A stretch of 48,640 nt of DNA. Origin: Bacteroidota bacterium (lineage in GTDB: Bacteria; Bacteroidota; Bacteroidia; M30B66). The stretch's first letter is position 1, and each line of letters opens with the position of its first letter. Under the pieces are notes generated by a model that saw only the letters and a program-made list of their open reading frames with translations, was not told the origin of the DNA and did not search any database. Made by a program: the position numbers and the translations under genes. Location: contig JAIXUS010000017.1 in the NCBI GenBank assembly GCA_027483445.1, positions 1 through 48,640 on the forward strand, in the 5' to 3' direction. Shown here one piece after another: positions 8,717-18,162 of the stretch.

Positions 8717-9124
8717 TTATGCTTTGTCTTCGAGTATCGACTGAATATCGGGCTTGAAATAGCGATTGCTTTTCAGCACTTTGCCATCTTCCCGATAAAT
8801 AGGCTTACCGTCTTCGTCAAGTTTACTCATGTTGGAGCGCTGTATTTCTTCGAATACCTCCGCGATTTTGTGCTGCAGACCATGTGCATTGATGGTACCA
8901 CAAAGAATGTAGAGCAAATCGCCCAAGGCATCAGCAATCTCTACCAGATCGCCTTTTTGCGCAGCCTCGAGATATTCTTCGTTTTCTTCCTTAAGCAGGT
9001 TAAATCGCAGTTGAATTTCCTTTTCTGAAAGCTCAGCCGTGGGCGTATTGCGCGCCGGCAATCCAAAAGCCTCATGAAACTGGCGCACGTAGCCAATGGT
9101 TTGTTCGAGTGTTAGTTTCGACAT
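8717..9124 (-). CDS. MazG-like nucleotide pyrophosphohydrolase
   Basis: This 135-residue all-alpha NTP pyrophosphohydrolase-like protein contains the metal-binding motif EENEE (46-50) followed by EIAD (62-65). That is the EExxE...ExxD signature of the MazG/phosphoribosyl-ATP pyrophosphatase superfamily. The tail (DGKPIYREDGKVLKSNRYFKPDI) is typical of a group sometimes annotated as phosphoribosyl-ATP pyrophosphohydrolase-like. It would hydrolyse a nucleoside triphosphate to monophosphate and pyrophosphate, perhaps for pool clean-up. The minus strand has TATTTTCG 4 nt before the start, one mismatch from the -7 box. The next gene, DUF2079, follows closely. Confidence 0.85.
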   Translation of the reverse strand: MSKLTLEQTIGYVRQFHEAFGLPARNTPTAELSEKEIQLRFNLLKEENEEYLEAAQKGDLVEIADALGDLLYILCGTINAHGLQHKIAEVFEEIQRSNMSKLDEDGKPIYREDGKVLKSNRYFKPDIQSILEDKA

Positions 9125-9158
9125 GTGGCGAAAATAATCAAAGCTGTTTGCATTTGGC

Positions 9159-9166
9159 TATTTTTG
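9159..9166 (+). promoter_or_regulatory. TAnnTTTG -7 box of the DUF6265 gene
   Basis: TATTTTTG lies 4 nt before the ATG at 9171. The 46-bp gap to the divergent MazG-like gene also holds that gene's near-match box at 9129-9136, repeating the arrangement at 1067-1108. Confidence 0.5.
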
Positions 9167-9170
9167 ACCT

Positions 9171-9638
9171 ATGTCGATAAAAACCCTCGCTCTGTTAATG
9201 GTGCTCAGCGCAAGTGCCGAAGCCCAAATTCCTGATGTTTTTAGGTCGTGGCTTGGCTGCTGGGAGTTTTCCAAAGGCGATACCCTTTATCGGGAGTGCT
9301 GGCGAGCGGAGTCGCCCGAAGTTTTTAAGGGTTTGGGACTAAACATACTGGGAGGCGACACGCTTTTTCAGGAGCGGATAACACTTAGCGCAGCGCCGGA
9401 AGCCATCCACTACACCGTTTTAGGAGCTGATTCCAATCCAAGTAAATCTGTTCGCTTTACCTGCCAGAATTGGAGTGGGGCTGAGTTAATTTTTGAAAAT
9501 CTTGAGCACGATTTTCCACAACAGATCGTATATCGCCAAGTGGGCGCAGATGCGCTGGAGGCTTATATCGAAGGCTTCATTCAAGGTGAAAAGCAACGAT
9601 TTAACTTTCCGTATCGAAGATCGACAGCCCGTTGGTGA
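9171..9638 (+). CDS. DUF6265 family secreted protein
   Basis: This 155-residue protein has a short signal peptide (MSIKTLALLMVLSAS, cleavage near AEAQ). The mature part follows the DUF6265 pattern: WLGCWEFSKGDTLYRECW near the N-terminus, then GLNILGGDTLFQERI, and FENLEHDFPQQIVYR near residues 115-130. The fold is probably a small beta-barrel; no activity is known to me. It is divergent from the MazG-like gene. After it, 9639-9896 (258 bp) has two similar short strings around CACTGAAATT (near 9675 and 9880) and nothing else I can name. Confidence 0.75.
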   Translation: MSIKTLALLMVLSASAEAQIPDVFRSWLGCWEFSKGDTLYRECWRAESPEVFKGLGLNILGGDTLFQERITLSAAPEAIHYTVLGADSNPSKSVRFTCQNWSGAELIFENLEHDFPQQIVYRQVGADALEAYIEGFIQGEKQRFNFPYRRSTARW

Positions 9639-9896
9639 TTTTATGAGTTATGCTAACTAATAATCTTAAAACCACTGAAATTTCTCGTTGTGATTGAAGT
9701 TCAAAGGTGCTTGAAAATTACACTTACCCATTGATTCAGCTTTTGCAGGATATTGGTTTGTTGGTCCTGAATATGAGGCTCAAGGCCACAACGTATTGAG
9801 CTGTATATCAGACCTTCAACATTGATCTTCTTTACCTCCACTTTAAAGGGCGACCTTTCTTTGCTACTAATCCTCTAAAACACTGAAATTAATCCA

Positions 9897-11399
9897 TTAA
9901 AATGGAAACAATCCCGAAGAAGCTTCACTTTCTGTGAATTGCGTCTTGCTGTAGCTAAGGTCATCAATCTCCAAATAACATTGACCGGGGTTCCAAAAAT
10001 AGGAGGCCAGAATGTCTTTGCTAAAGTCTTCCTCCGGCAAAGCATACGTTAGCTCTACCCATTGCCATTGTTGATCGGAGCGAAAGCTGAGTTTCTCGGT
10101 GGTGTAATTGCGTGTTCCTTCGGGGTTTTCGAGTGTTGTCACAAAGAGTGGCGGACTGCTGCATTGCCCTTCCACGAGGCGATAGCGAAAGCGGTAATGC
10201 ATCAGTGTAGAGAGGCCTGTACGAAGCTCCTGCATGGGCTGTTTGCGACTAAAGGCAAACTCGATATCGGCATTCATGCGGTACCATGAATTACTGTCGT
10301 TCCGCAAAATGTAATCGCTTTCATTCTCAAAGCTGCGTTTCTCAAGTACATAATTTATTCGATGCCGGGTATCTTCGGGTTTTTCGCCATTGGGATTAAA
10401 TCGTGAGGCCAAGAGCGAAGTGTAGATGTTTCGAAAACTGTCGCGGTTTACCTGGTGGAAATTTAACCGGTTGTGCTGCCACTTCCATAAAACCGGCAAT
10501 GGCAACAAGGTACAGATTAACGTGAGCAACAGCAACGGCACGGCACGGCTAAAGCGTTCGGCACTTAAAACACGGGTTGCCTTAACTACTAAAACCAGTG
10601 CTAGCGGAATGATTCCCGACACAGCGGCGGCAGGGTATGCGCCTTCGGGCAGACTGGTAATGCCGGCCATAAAGCAAAGGAGAAGGGTAATTCCTGAAAG
10701 AAAGTAGGCCAATCCCTCGCGCCTTTGGTTGTTCCAAAAAGGGATAAACAGCAAGGCCGCCAACAGCAACAAAGGATTATACAAAAACAACCCTTCGCGG
10801 TAGCTCAACAGCAGGTAAATCGGGTTTCGGAGGTCGAACCGAAGGAAGTTATCGAATGAACCTTGCCGAATATGGATGAAAACGGAGAGCAGTAAAATAA
10901 GCCCGGGTAGAATCCAAAGTATTTCACGAAGGCGCAATGGCCTTTCCGATTGGGCTTTCCAGGGTTGATACACCCATAGTAAAGTAAGCACCCATGCATT
11001 GGCCGGGGTGGCAGATATAGCGAGGAGAAAGCCAAGATTAAAGAGTAGGGTAGAGGTCCAGTTGAGCTGCCGGCGCAATTGCTCCAGGGCATACAAGGCG
11101 ACGGTTGTTCCAAGAAAGCCAAGGCTAAATTCGGGATGTCTTGCATCGAGCAATGCGCCCGGTATGGCTGTGCCGATTGAAAGCACCAAGGCCCATGCAG
11201 CGGCACGTTCGCCAAGCGCTTTGATGAAGTAGCTGCGCAATGCGAAAATAGCCGTTGAAGTAAGGAATGCAAAGGCAAAGGCTTGCGAAAGGTTGGGAGT
11301 GGAAAAGCTAAAGTCATCCCCCGAAGGGAAAAATACCCCCAAAAACAGGATTAATGCAATGAATAATAAGGTGATAAGTAGCGAAAGTGAAAGTTTCAT
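9897..11399 (-). CDS. Polytopic membrane protein with C-terminal extracytoplasmic domain
   Basis: This 500-residue protein has roughly ten hydrophobic segments over residues 1-310 (for example LSLLITLLFIALILFLGVFF and LLLLAALLFIPFW). A polar C-terminal domain of about 190 residues follows, rich in strands and aromatics (YRMNADIEFAF, MHYRFRYRLVEGQC, QWQWVELTYALPE). The layout, many TM helices followed by a beta-sandwich-like domain, resembles dolichyl-phosphate mannose-dependent GT-C-like proteins, but I see no catalytic motif. A perfect TAnnTTTG box lies 5 nt before the start, so I accept the ATG at 11399. It is divergent from marR at 11548. Function unknown. Confidence 0.65.
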   Translation of the reverse strand: MKLSLSLLITLLFIALILFLGVFFPSGDDFSFSTPNLSQAFAFAFLTSTAIFALRSYFIKALGERAAAWALVLSIGTAIPGALLDARHPEFSLGFLGTTVALYALEQLRRQLNWTSTLLFNLGFLLAISATPANAWVLTLLWVYQPWKAQSERPLRLREILWILPGLILLLSVFIHIRQGSFDNFLRFDLRNPIYLLLSYREGLFLYNPLLLLAALLFIPFWNNQRREGLAYFLSGITLLLCFMAGITSLPEGAYPAAAVSGIIPLALVLVVKATRVLSAERFSRAVPLLLLTLICTLLPLPVLWKWQHNRLNFHQVNRDSFRNIYTSLLASRFNPNGEKPEDTRHRINYVLEKRSFENESDYILRNDSNSWYRMNADIEFAFSRKQPMQELRTGLSTLMHYRFRYRLVEGQCSSPPLFVTTLENPEGTRNYTTEKLSFRSDQQWQWVELTYALPEEDFSKDILASYFWNPGQCYLEIDDLSYSKTQFTESEASSGLFPF

Positions 11400-11404
11400 A
11401 TCTA

Positions 11405-11412
11405 CAAAGGTA
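11405..11412 (-). promoter_or_regulatory. TAnnTTTG -7 box of the 9897-11399 membrane-protein gene
   Basis: The minus strand reads TACCTTTG, 5 nt before the ATG at 11399. Confidence 0.5.
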
Positions 11413-11547
11413 GAGGCTAGACTAAGCCAATTTGCAAGCGTGGCGGGCGAATTTTACACGGGCCCCAAAATCATACGGTAATATCTGCAACCGCTTGTTT
11501 GGCTGCAGTGAATTTTCGTTATCATTGCAGGCTAAGTCAAACTCATC

Positions 11548-12042
11548 ATGGCCAAGAAAGTAAACGATACTACTCAAACGCAGAAATCCACAAACAGCCG
11601 TCATGCGTTCAGCGATCCGGAAGAAAACGCCGGATTTCTCATGTGGCAGGTATCCATGCTGTGGCAGCGTAAGCTCAAAAACGGATTGGATACCTTAGGC
11701 ATTACGCATGGACAGTTTCTGTTGCTGGCGGCACTCTCATATTTAAGTACCCAGAAAAATGTGGTGTCGCAACAAGATTTGGCCAAGCATGTGAGGATTG
11801 ATAAAATGATGACATCCAAGATTTTACGCACCCTTCAAAAGAAAGGGCTCCTCAGTCGTAAGAAGAACAAAACCGATACACGGGTGCGTACACTGGCTCT
11901 CAGCGAAAGTGGTGAAACGCTTCTCGCACAGTCGTTTAAACTGGTTGATCGTATCGACAACGATTTCCTAATGAATCTGGGCCTCAATGCCATGTCGTTT
12001 CAGGACGATCTCCGCAACTTACTCCGGTCTAACCTTCGATAG
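11548..12042 (+). CDS. MarR family transcriptional regulator
   Basis: This 164-residue winged-helix repressor-type protein begins with an N-terminal helix around FLMWQVSMLWQRKLKNGLD. The recognition region VSQQDLAKHVRIDKMMTSKILRTLQKKGLLSRKKN (about residues 72-106) and the wing residues DTRVRTLALSESG follow in normal MarR order. It probably binds a palindrome near its own promoter and responds to a small ligand or oxidation. It is 12 bp upstream of the subtilase gene on the same strand, so the two are likely co-transcribed and the regulator may control the protease. No clear operator palindrome is visible in 11400-11547. Confidence 0.88.
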   Translation: MAKKVNDTTQTQKSTNSRHAFSDPEENAGFLMWQVSMLWQRKLKNGLDTLGITHGQFLLLAALSYLSTQKNVVSQQDLAKHVRIDKMMTSKILRTLQKKGLLSRKKNKTDTRVRTLALSESGETLLAQSFKLVDRIDNDFLMNLGLNAMSFQDDLRNLLRSNLR

Positions 12043-12054
12043 TCAGCTTCCACG

Positions 12055-14658
12055 ATGAGAAACACTTTACTACTTCTTACCCTGTTTATTTTGGGCTCGC
12101 TTGGGGCTCAAAGTACTGTAAGCGAGCGTGTTGCTGAGTTATTTCTGACCCAGTCTCCCGGCGAAACAAGGTCGGTTTACCTCTTTTTACGCAACGATGA
12201 AGCCATCAGCGCGGTGCGCACCCAAATTGAATCTCAAAACATTGGTGTAGCGCAAAGGCCGGCAATGGTGCGGCAAAGCCTGATGACAAGGGCGGCACAG
12301 TCGCAAGCTCCGGTGTTAGAGCTCATTAACAATCATGCGCAGCAACACAATGCTGAAGTGGGGTTGGAGGGAAGCTATTTCCTCATGAATCTGATTCGCG
12401 CAAGGGTTGATGCAACGCTTCTACAGCAATTGGCGGCGCATCCGGCTATCGAATACATTGAGCTTCCGGAAGTATTTGCCCTCCGCTATGATCGTCCTGT
12501 AGCGATGCAAGCCGATGCTTCCCGCTCTGAAGGCGGCCGCGAACCAGGCCTCGACGTGATTGGTGCACCATTCATGTGGAACCTCGGCTACACCGGACTG
12601 GGGCGCAGGCTGTACACGGTTGATACGGGTGTTTGGCCAGGTCATCCCGCTTTGCGGAAACAATGGCGCGGAAACTACTTCCCGGAAGAGCAGTGCTGGG
12701 TTGGCTTTGGCTTTGAACACCCGGCCGATAAGCCTGATGCCCACGGTACACATGTTACCGGTACTGTGTTAGGACTCGACCCTGAAACTGCCGATACCAT
12801 TGGTGTGGCCTTCAATGCCAGCTTCATGGCTACCGACCCTATTGTGGAAGATTTGGCCGATGTGCTGCCCCTCGAGGTTATCCTCTCGGCCTTTCAGTTC
12901 GCCCTCGACCCGGATGGCGACCCTTTAACCAGCGACGATGTTCCTGATGTGATTTGCAATTCCTGGGGCTTTGGCGATACCACCATTGCCGACTTGTGCA
13001 CCAATCCTTTGATTGTAGGCCTATACGACGCATTGGATGCTGCCGGAATTGCCGTTGAATTTTCAGCCGGAAACGAAGGTCCACAGCCTTCTACCATGGG
13101 CATGCCTGCCTACGTGGTAATGGACAGTTTGACCATTTTTTCGGTAGGTGCTGTGGATGGCAATTCGCCCAGTTTTCCAATTGCTTCCTTTTCGAGCCGA
13201 GGCCCTTCTGAATGCGGTGAAACGGCTCAGCTTCAGATAAAACCCGAGGTTTGTGCTCCGGGTGTGAATGTGCGCAGCTCGGTTCAGCAAAGCGGTTATG
13301 CCTTATATTCAGGTACTTCAATGGCTGGTCCACATGTGGCAGGCGCCGTTCTGTTGCTCAAAGAGGCCTTTCCCTTTCTGAGTGGCCGTGAATTGTTGAA
13401 TGCCCTCTATCAAACAGCCATCGATTTGGGTGAGCAGGGCGAAGATAACCTCTACGGACGCGGTATCATCAACCTGGAGGCTGCCTTCAACTTTTTGTCT
13501 GCAAGTCACACTCCCGTGCCACCCAACACAGAGCCTTTCGATGTCGCCATTGAGTCGATTAGCGGTCCGAGCCTCTCTTGCACCGGGCAACGAACCTTTT
13601 TGGTGACCATTCGCAACGTGGGCAGTGTTGAGCTCAACGGCGGTGAACTGAGTTTTGGCCGTGTTGGTACCACCGGATTTACGTCGATTAGCACCGATCA
13701 GACCCTTTTGCCGGGCGAAAGTATGGTGCTCAATGCGCCAATTAACCTGAACGTGACAGGGCGAATTGAGCTATTGGCGGTGTTTTCGCCCTTTATCGAC
13801 ATTCCGGAGCGCGACCTGCTCAACAACCGAAGGATACACACGGTAGAGGTTCGTCCAACATTCAGCCTGCCTTACGCCGAGAGCTTCGAATTCAACAGCT
13901 TTAGTGGAAACAATTGGCTATTGGAAAACCCCGATTATTCGCGCACCTGGGACACGATTAGCACCCGTGGTTTGGGCGAAAGTCGCTTTTCTGGCCGAAT
14001 GTCCTTCCTATCATACAATACCGGTCAGCAAGATTTTGCCTACACGCCATTTATTAGCCTTCCGGCAAACCTCGACTCCTTGTTGCTTCGTTTCGATTAT
14101 GCCTACAGGTTTCGCAATAACTCTTTGGCCGATACGGTAGAGTTAAGTCTTACAACAGATTGCGGCGACACGTGGCAGCGCGTGTTTTACCGTGGCGGTT
14201 CGCAGTTGGGTACTTTCGATACCTTGTGGCTGAATTTCCGGCCAATCCGAGCAGCCCATTGGGATACATTCAAGCAAGACATTCTCTCGCAAGTGGGCGA
14301 TGCCGGCGAGGTAGCATTCAGGCTGCGTGCATCGAGCCGGTCTGGTTCTAACTTCTTCATCGACAATCTCTTCTTGTATTCGAATGAGAATCCAACAGCT
14401 ACAGCGTTTACAAAGGAATTGTTGTTTGATGTCTTTCCAAATCCAACCACAGGCCAGGTACATGTGGCATTGCAGCAAGCCGAGCCGGGTGCAGTGCTAC
14501 GGGTGTTTAGCATAACCGGCTCGTTGGTGCATCAGGTGGAGCTGGGGGCGCAAACCGGCCAAACACTCGGGCTCGATTTTTTGCCTTCCGGACTATACAC
14601 CATCCAGCTAAGCGCCAACAATGGCGTGGGCTCCCGACGACTGGTGCTTACCCGTTAA
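12055..14658 (+). CDS. Subtilisin-like (S8) serine protease with type A T9SS sorting domain
   Basis: This 867-residue secreted protease starts with a signal peptide (1-18, ending LGAQ). Residues about 35-145 form an inhibitor-I9-like propeptide. The S8 domain carries the catalytic triad Asp190 (VDTGVWPGH), His230 (DAHGTHVTG) and Ser422 (SGTSMAGPHVAG), with the oxyanion Asn340 (SAGNEG). A CARDB-like beta domain (about 497-600) and a MAM or jelly-roll-like domain (about 615-775, with SLTTDCGDTWQRVF) follow. The last 75 residues are a type A sorting domain (FDVFPNPTTGQVHVAL...SGLYTIQL). It should be exported by Sec, moved across the outer membrane by T9SS and have its C-terminal domain removed. 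It lies in an operon with marR. Confidence 0.93.
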   Translation: MRNTLLLLTLFILGSLGAQSTVSERVAELFLTQSPGETRSVYLFLRNDEAISAVRTQIESQNIGVAQRPAMVRQSLMTRAAQSQAPVLELINNHAQQHNAEVGLEGSYFLMNLIRARVDATLLQQLAAHPAIEYIELPEVFALRYDRPVAMQADASRSEGGREPGLDVIGAPFMWNLGYTGLGRRLYTVDTGVWPGHPALRKQWRGNYFPEEQCWVGFGFEHPADKPDAHGTHVTGTVLGLDPETADTIGVAFNASFMATDPIVEDLADVLPLEVILSAFQFALDPDGDPLTSDDVPDVICNSWGFGDTTIADLCTNPLIVGLYDALDAAGIAVEFSAGNEGPQPSTMGMPAYVVMDSLTIFSVGAVDGNSPSFPIASFSSRGPSECGETAQLQIKPEVCAPGVNVRSSVQQSGYALYSGTSMAGPHVAGAVLLLKEAFPFLSGRELLNALYQTAIDLGEQGEDNLYGRGIINLEAAFNFLSASHTPVPPNTEPFDVAIESISGPSLSCTGQRTFLVTIRNVGSVELNGGELSFGRVGTTGFTSISTDQTLLPGESMVLNAPINLNVTGRIELLAVFSPFIDIPERDLLNNRRIHTVEVRPTFSLPYAESFEFNSFSGNNWLLENPDYSRTWDTISTRGLGESRFSGRMSFLSYNTGQQDFAYTPFISLPANLDSLLLRFDYAYRFRNNSLADTVELSLTTDCGDTWQRVFYRGGSQLGTFDTLWLNFRPIRAAHWDTFKQDILSQVGDAGEVAFRLRASSRSGSNFFIDNLFLYSNENPTATAFTKELLFDVFPNPTTGQVHVALQQAEPGAVLRVFSITGSLVHQVELGAQTGQTLGLDFLPSGLYTIQLSANNGVGSRRLVLTR

Positions 14659-14724
14659 TGTTAATTGGAGAGTCATTTAACCGCATGGAGAAGGGCGTAG
14701 TGCTGTATAGTGAATTCTGACGGG

Positions 14725-14941
14725 GCCTTCGCGGGTTTTCCACCACCCATCCACCTACTTATTCACAGCCCTGTTCATTTCAAAAAATGAGGCTTGGTCG
14801 GGTGTGTTTAGCTGAGCCCGAACTTTACGCCGGGAAGGGGAAAGCTGTGGGAAGCCCTTCGCCCTTTTCCCCGGAATTGTCAAGGAAAAAATGCGGGTTT
14901 GGGGGCCAATTCATCAACAAGATTCGAGGCGCCAGGTAGAA
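14725..14941 (+). repeat. 217-bp direct repeat, copy 1
   Basis: It runs from GCCTTCGCGGGTTTTCC to CGCCAGGTAGAA. It is nearly identical to 15083-15300 except for a divergent stretch of about 15 nt around 14805-14819. It contains G-rich and C-rich segments (GGGAAGGGGAAAGC, then CCCTTCGCCCTTTTCCCC) that can fold into a hairpin. Confidence 0.85.
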
Positions 14942-15082
14942 AATTTGGCTACTAATGATTTATTGACGTATCGTAGGGAGTGAAAAATGCCGGAGGGCGG
15001 TTTGGGGCTTCTTCGCAGAATGGCGACCCAATTCATGTATTGAAATCGGAACCTAATTCGTGCTTAAATCGCAATTCAGCGT

Positions 15083-15300
15083 GCCTTCGCGGGTTTTCCA
15101 CCACCCATCCACCTACTTATTCACAGCCCTGTTCATTTCAAGAAATGAGGCTTGGTCGGAGGTATTAACGGGAACCCGAACTTTACGCCGGCGAAGGGGA
15201 AAGCTGTGGGATGCCCTTCGCCCTTTTCCCCGTAATTGTCAAGGAAAAAATGCGGGTTTGGGGGCCAATTCATCAACAAGATTCGAGGCGCCAGGTAGAA
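15083..15300 (+). repeat. 217-bp direct repeat, copy 2
   Basis: This is the second copy, 358 bp downstream of the first. The sequences after both copies are also distantly alike (both include a G-rich TTTGGGGCT), so the original repeat unit was probably longer and has decayed at its edge. Confidence 0.85.
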
Positions 15301-15378
15301 CTTTTGACCGTAAATTTTGAGTTAATGCTTCAAAAGGAGCGAAAAAAGCCTGAGAGCTGTTTGGGGCTGTTTTAATCC

Positions 15379-15629
15379 TACTTCTGACCTGCCTAAAAGT
15401 CAGAAATGCAGTCGATGAAAGGCGAAAAGGCGAAGCTGCAAATTTAATACTGCTAGCCGCGGACAACGAAGCATATGCTGTATTTAATGTGTAACGAAAT
15501 ATTGAGCTTTAAAAATTCAGAAAGGCATAGATTTTAGAAAGCCGACCGTAAAACCCTTGCACTAAGTTATACTCAAACAGGGCTCAATGTGCTATGAATA
15601 AACTAATGATTGTTTTTCGGTAGGCCCTA
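15379..15629 (+). repeat. MITE-like repeat, degenerate long copy
   Basis: The left part (AGTCAGAAATGCAG at 15398-15411, then GCGAAGCTG, then GCCGCGGACAACGAAGCA) is the reverse complement of the window-start element. The right part matches the 145-bp unit (GTAACGAAATATTGAGC...AAAACCCTTGCACTAAG) and ends in TTTTTCGGTAGGCCCTA. Both halves are together here, giving a full element of about 250 bp. Confidence 0.6.
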
Positions 15630-15737
15630 ATTGCTGGGGTTTGAGTATCCACAATTTATCAGTAGACTTTTTAAACAAAAAACCGGGAAAACACCCACTG
15701 AATATCGAAGTCTAGATTAGCATCTATTGATCAGTTT

Positions 15738-15784
15738 CCAGTGTCTCACATCTGCTACATTTCTGGATTTACCAGTAGGTCCTA
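15738..15784 (-). repeat. MITE-like repeat, terminal remnant
   Basis: The stretch CTCACATCTGCTACATTTCT followed by CAGTAGGTCCTA resembles the window-start end (CTCGCATCTGCTGCATTTCT...CAGTAAGCCCTA) in the same direction. The rest of this copy is not recognisable. Confidence 0.4.
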
Positions 15785-15799
15785 AATGAATATCTGATG

Positions 15800-17866
15800 C
15801 TAATTGTTGTGTACAAACAGCAGTTTGCTAAATGCTGAAGAACCGCTACTGATTGTGACGTTATAAATTCCATGAGAAACACCGTTCAAATCGATGGATG
15901 GGTTTTTACCCTGAAGTTTAGTTCTTCGCACTTCACGGCCAAGCATGTCGACCATGATCAAATCATGGTTTTGGAATTCTCCGCTAATAGAAACTAGTTG
16001 CGAGGCTGGATTTGGAACAAATTGAATCGTCTGTTGATTTAAACCACCCGCTAAAGATGCTGAATTATCTGGCATATAAATTTTTATTTCGTTGGTTTCA
16101 ATTGGCGATTGCCCGTTGACTAATAACTGCGCGTTATTGTATACAGTATCTCCCGGTTGTAAGGTTATATCGGCGCCAAGCCTAAATACTATCGACAGAT
16201 GACTCCCAACAGGATCAACTGAGGCCGGTGGTAATTGAATATTGGGAAAAATAATCCGGATTTTATTTCCAATTCGTTCGGTAGTGCACGGATGAGTAGT
16301 TGTTTGTACATCGAAAATTTGTGGATAAAAGAAATTGGCTAATGAATCTGAAATCTCGAGATCTTGGATTATTTCTGTTCCTGTATTTTGAAAATGAATG
16401 CGAAAAAAATATTGCACAGAATTTTGACTAATTGCATATTCATCATCAAAGATTGGGATCGGTAGCACTTTAAGTACTTGCAGCGAAGGCTCCAACGTTG
16501 CTGACACCGGGCTCTGTGGATCTTCGCAAATCAGATATGAATTGTTCGACTGATTGCAATCAACTTCAGTGATTATTTCAACTTCTCTGCAAAAAGGCAA
16601 CAGCGAGTTTTCACCGCAAATCAGGGAGTCTTTCCAATAAATAAATTTGGATTCTTGATAGTTTAAAGAATCATTGATTATCCAAATAAAACTGTTGCCA
16701 TCACTGATGTTGATGGGTGGGTTGCTTTCTAAAAAGTGCACCGCCTCTGGTAATTGAAGTTTTACAAAGAAAGATTCAGAAGGCCTGTATTGCTTATTTG
16801 AAACCTCAATACAATGTGTTCGAGCAGCTTGATTGCAGGGTACATCAGGCATTAAATGATTAATAATGGGCGTTACATCTGAACAAACAATCTGCGGCTC
16901 AACGAAAAAATTCAATTGGCTTAAAGCTTCGCTGCTTGTCAAGAATACATTTGTATAGCTTCCTTCATTGGGGCAATTGATCACATGGCTGGCTTGTAGT
17001 GCATAGGGTATTTGACTGGTAATCGCAAACAAACTGGTTGGAAATAAATCAAAAGAATAGTAGCCATCAGAGTCGGTGGTGGCAGTTAAATTTCCGGGTT
17101 GACAGTTTACTACTTGATTCAAGATTGGCGTATCTTCTTCATCTACCTCACAGTTTCCATTTACATCTAGCCAAACTCGCCCCCCTATCGTATACTGCTG
17201 GGTCGTATCCACAATGTAGCGATCGAATCTCCACGACTCTTCCAATGCTTCCCAATACACATCTAAATCCCGGTTCTCCACCACAAAAGCCAGGTTTCCG
17301 GCTGCATTTTGAATGCCTTGAATGGCAAAACCACTCCAAACAGGTTCGTCTTCACCACACCCGGTAAATTCTGTGATGTGCATTTCAATTGCATTCGAAC
17401 CTTCATATAACCTCAATTGTCCTGTAAATTGATTTTCAAAGCATGACCAAATTGATACGTTCAGATATTCCAAAATAAATATACGATTGGGGGCTGTACC
17501 TATGGTTTTATGCCTCACTGAATTTATGGATGGGTCTAAGTCAATCCCGGCAAGATAAATCGCGTTTACCGGAATATTAGGAGATGGTAATGGGTAATTA
17601 AAGTTATGCGTTATAATACCAGGATACGGTCCAAATTGAACAAACCCATTCGAACTTACCTTTACAGATTGATAGGTATTCTCAAAATAAGTAAACGAAA
17701 ACCCCAAATCAGCCAATGCCGCACTTTCGTCCTCTAATCCCAGTGAAGTAGCTCCGGTATCAATAGATATTGGGATAAAAGGTATGGAGCTTACTGTATA
17801 TGCAGCCATTTGTCCATGACAAATCAATTCAATGAAAGTGAATATACACAATAAAACTGCTCTCAT
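15800..17866 (-). CDS. Secreted multidomain protein with type A T9SS sorting domain
   Basis: This 688-residue protein has a signal peptide of about 18 residues (cleavage near CHGQ). Residues about 20-220 resemble a nidogen/LamG-like beta domain (LGFSFTYFENTYQSVKVSSNGF...IRIFILEYLN type). Residues about 226-300 form an SdrD B-like domain (GGRVWLDVNGNCEVDEEDTP, DSDGYYSFDL). A conserved-repeat domain of the DUF7619/DUF11 type follows (YFFRIHFQNTGTEIIQDLEISDSL, about 475-600). The end is a type A sorting domain (IQFVPNPASQLVSISGEF...HGIYNVTISS). The gene is more AT-rich than its neighbours and sits between two repeat-element zones. It is probably a surface or released structural protein. Confidence 0.82.
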   Translation of the reverse strand: MRAVLLCIFTFIELICHGQMAAYTVSSIPFIPISIDTGATSLGLEDESAALADLGFSFTYFENTYQSVKVSSNGFVQFGPYPGIITHNFNYPLPSPNIPVNAIYLAGIDLDPSINSVRHKTIGTAPNRIFILEYLNVSIWSCFENQFTGQLRLYEGSNAIEMHITEFTGCGEDEPVWSGFAIQGIQNAAGNLAFVVENRDLDVYWEALEESWRFDRYIVDTTQQYTIGGRVWLDVNGNCEVDEEDTPILNQVVNCQPGNLTATTDSDGYYSFDLFPTSLFAITSQIPYALQASHVINCPNEGSYTNVFLTSSEALSQLNFFVEPQIVCSDVTPIINHLMPDVPCNQAARTHCIEVSNKQYRPSESFFVKLQLPEAVHFLESNPPINISDGNSFIWIINDSLNYQESKFIYWKDSLICGENSLLPFCREVEIITEVDCNQSNNSYLICEDPQSPVSATLEPSLQVLKVLPIPIFDDEYAISQNSVQYFFRIHFQNTGTEIIQDLEISDSLANFFYPQIFDVQTTTHPCTTERIGNKIRIIFPNIQLPPASVDPVGSHLSIVFRLGADITLQPGDTVYNNAQLLVNGQSPIETNEIKIYMPDNSASLAGGLNQQTIQFVPNPASQLVSISGEFQNHDLIMVDMLGREVRRTKLQGKNPSIDLNGVSHGIYNVTISSGSSAFSKLLFVHNN

Positions 17867-17950
17867 AGCTAGTTTTTTTGCTAACCTAATGAAATTTAGT
17901 GAATGTTTAACGCTAAAATATACACAATAAGCAAAAATTTATCGACTTTT

Positions 17951-18095
17951 TCTGGCTAACGAAAAACTGAGCTCCATGAATTCAAGCGTGAATGGATTTT
18001 CAAAAGCCGAACTCAAAACCCTTACATTAAGCCTCAATTAAACTGGGGCTAAGGTGCTACAAATAAAACTATTGAGTGTTTTTCAGTATGCCCTA
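17951..18095 (+). repeat. MITE-like repeat, 145-bp short copy
   Basis: It runs from TCTGGCTAACGAAAAACTGA to TTTTTCAGTATGCCCTA. The two ends are imperfect inverted repeats of each other. It is exactly as long as the copy at 39847-39991 and similar throughout. An internal stem AGCCTC/GGGGCT corresponds to AGCCTC/GAGGCT in the other copy, so pairing is kept. It lies in the 296-bp gap between the T9SS protein and the methyltransferase gene. Confidence 0.8.
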
Positions 18096-18162
18096 CCTAA
18101 GGTAGCTGTTTTAATGCTCCCCGGAATCTACATTGTCTCTTATCCCTTCGCTATCTTGCGCC

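Larger units (their letters stand above)
14659..15799. other. 1.1-kb non-coding region with duplications and repeat elements
   Basis: There is no credible gene here. The reading frames of 60-90 codons run through a duplicated block and have no recognisable product. The region holds two copies of a 217-bp block, one degenerate long copy of the MITE-like repeat and a further terminal remnant, which are listed separately. Confidence 0.6.

Noticed and set aside
15060-15320. 86-codon open frame on the plus strand
   Set aside because: It runs through the second copy of the duplicated block and has no recognisable product; the duplication explains it.
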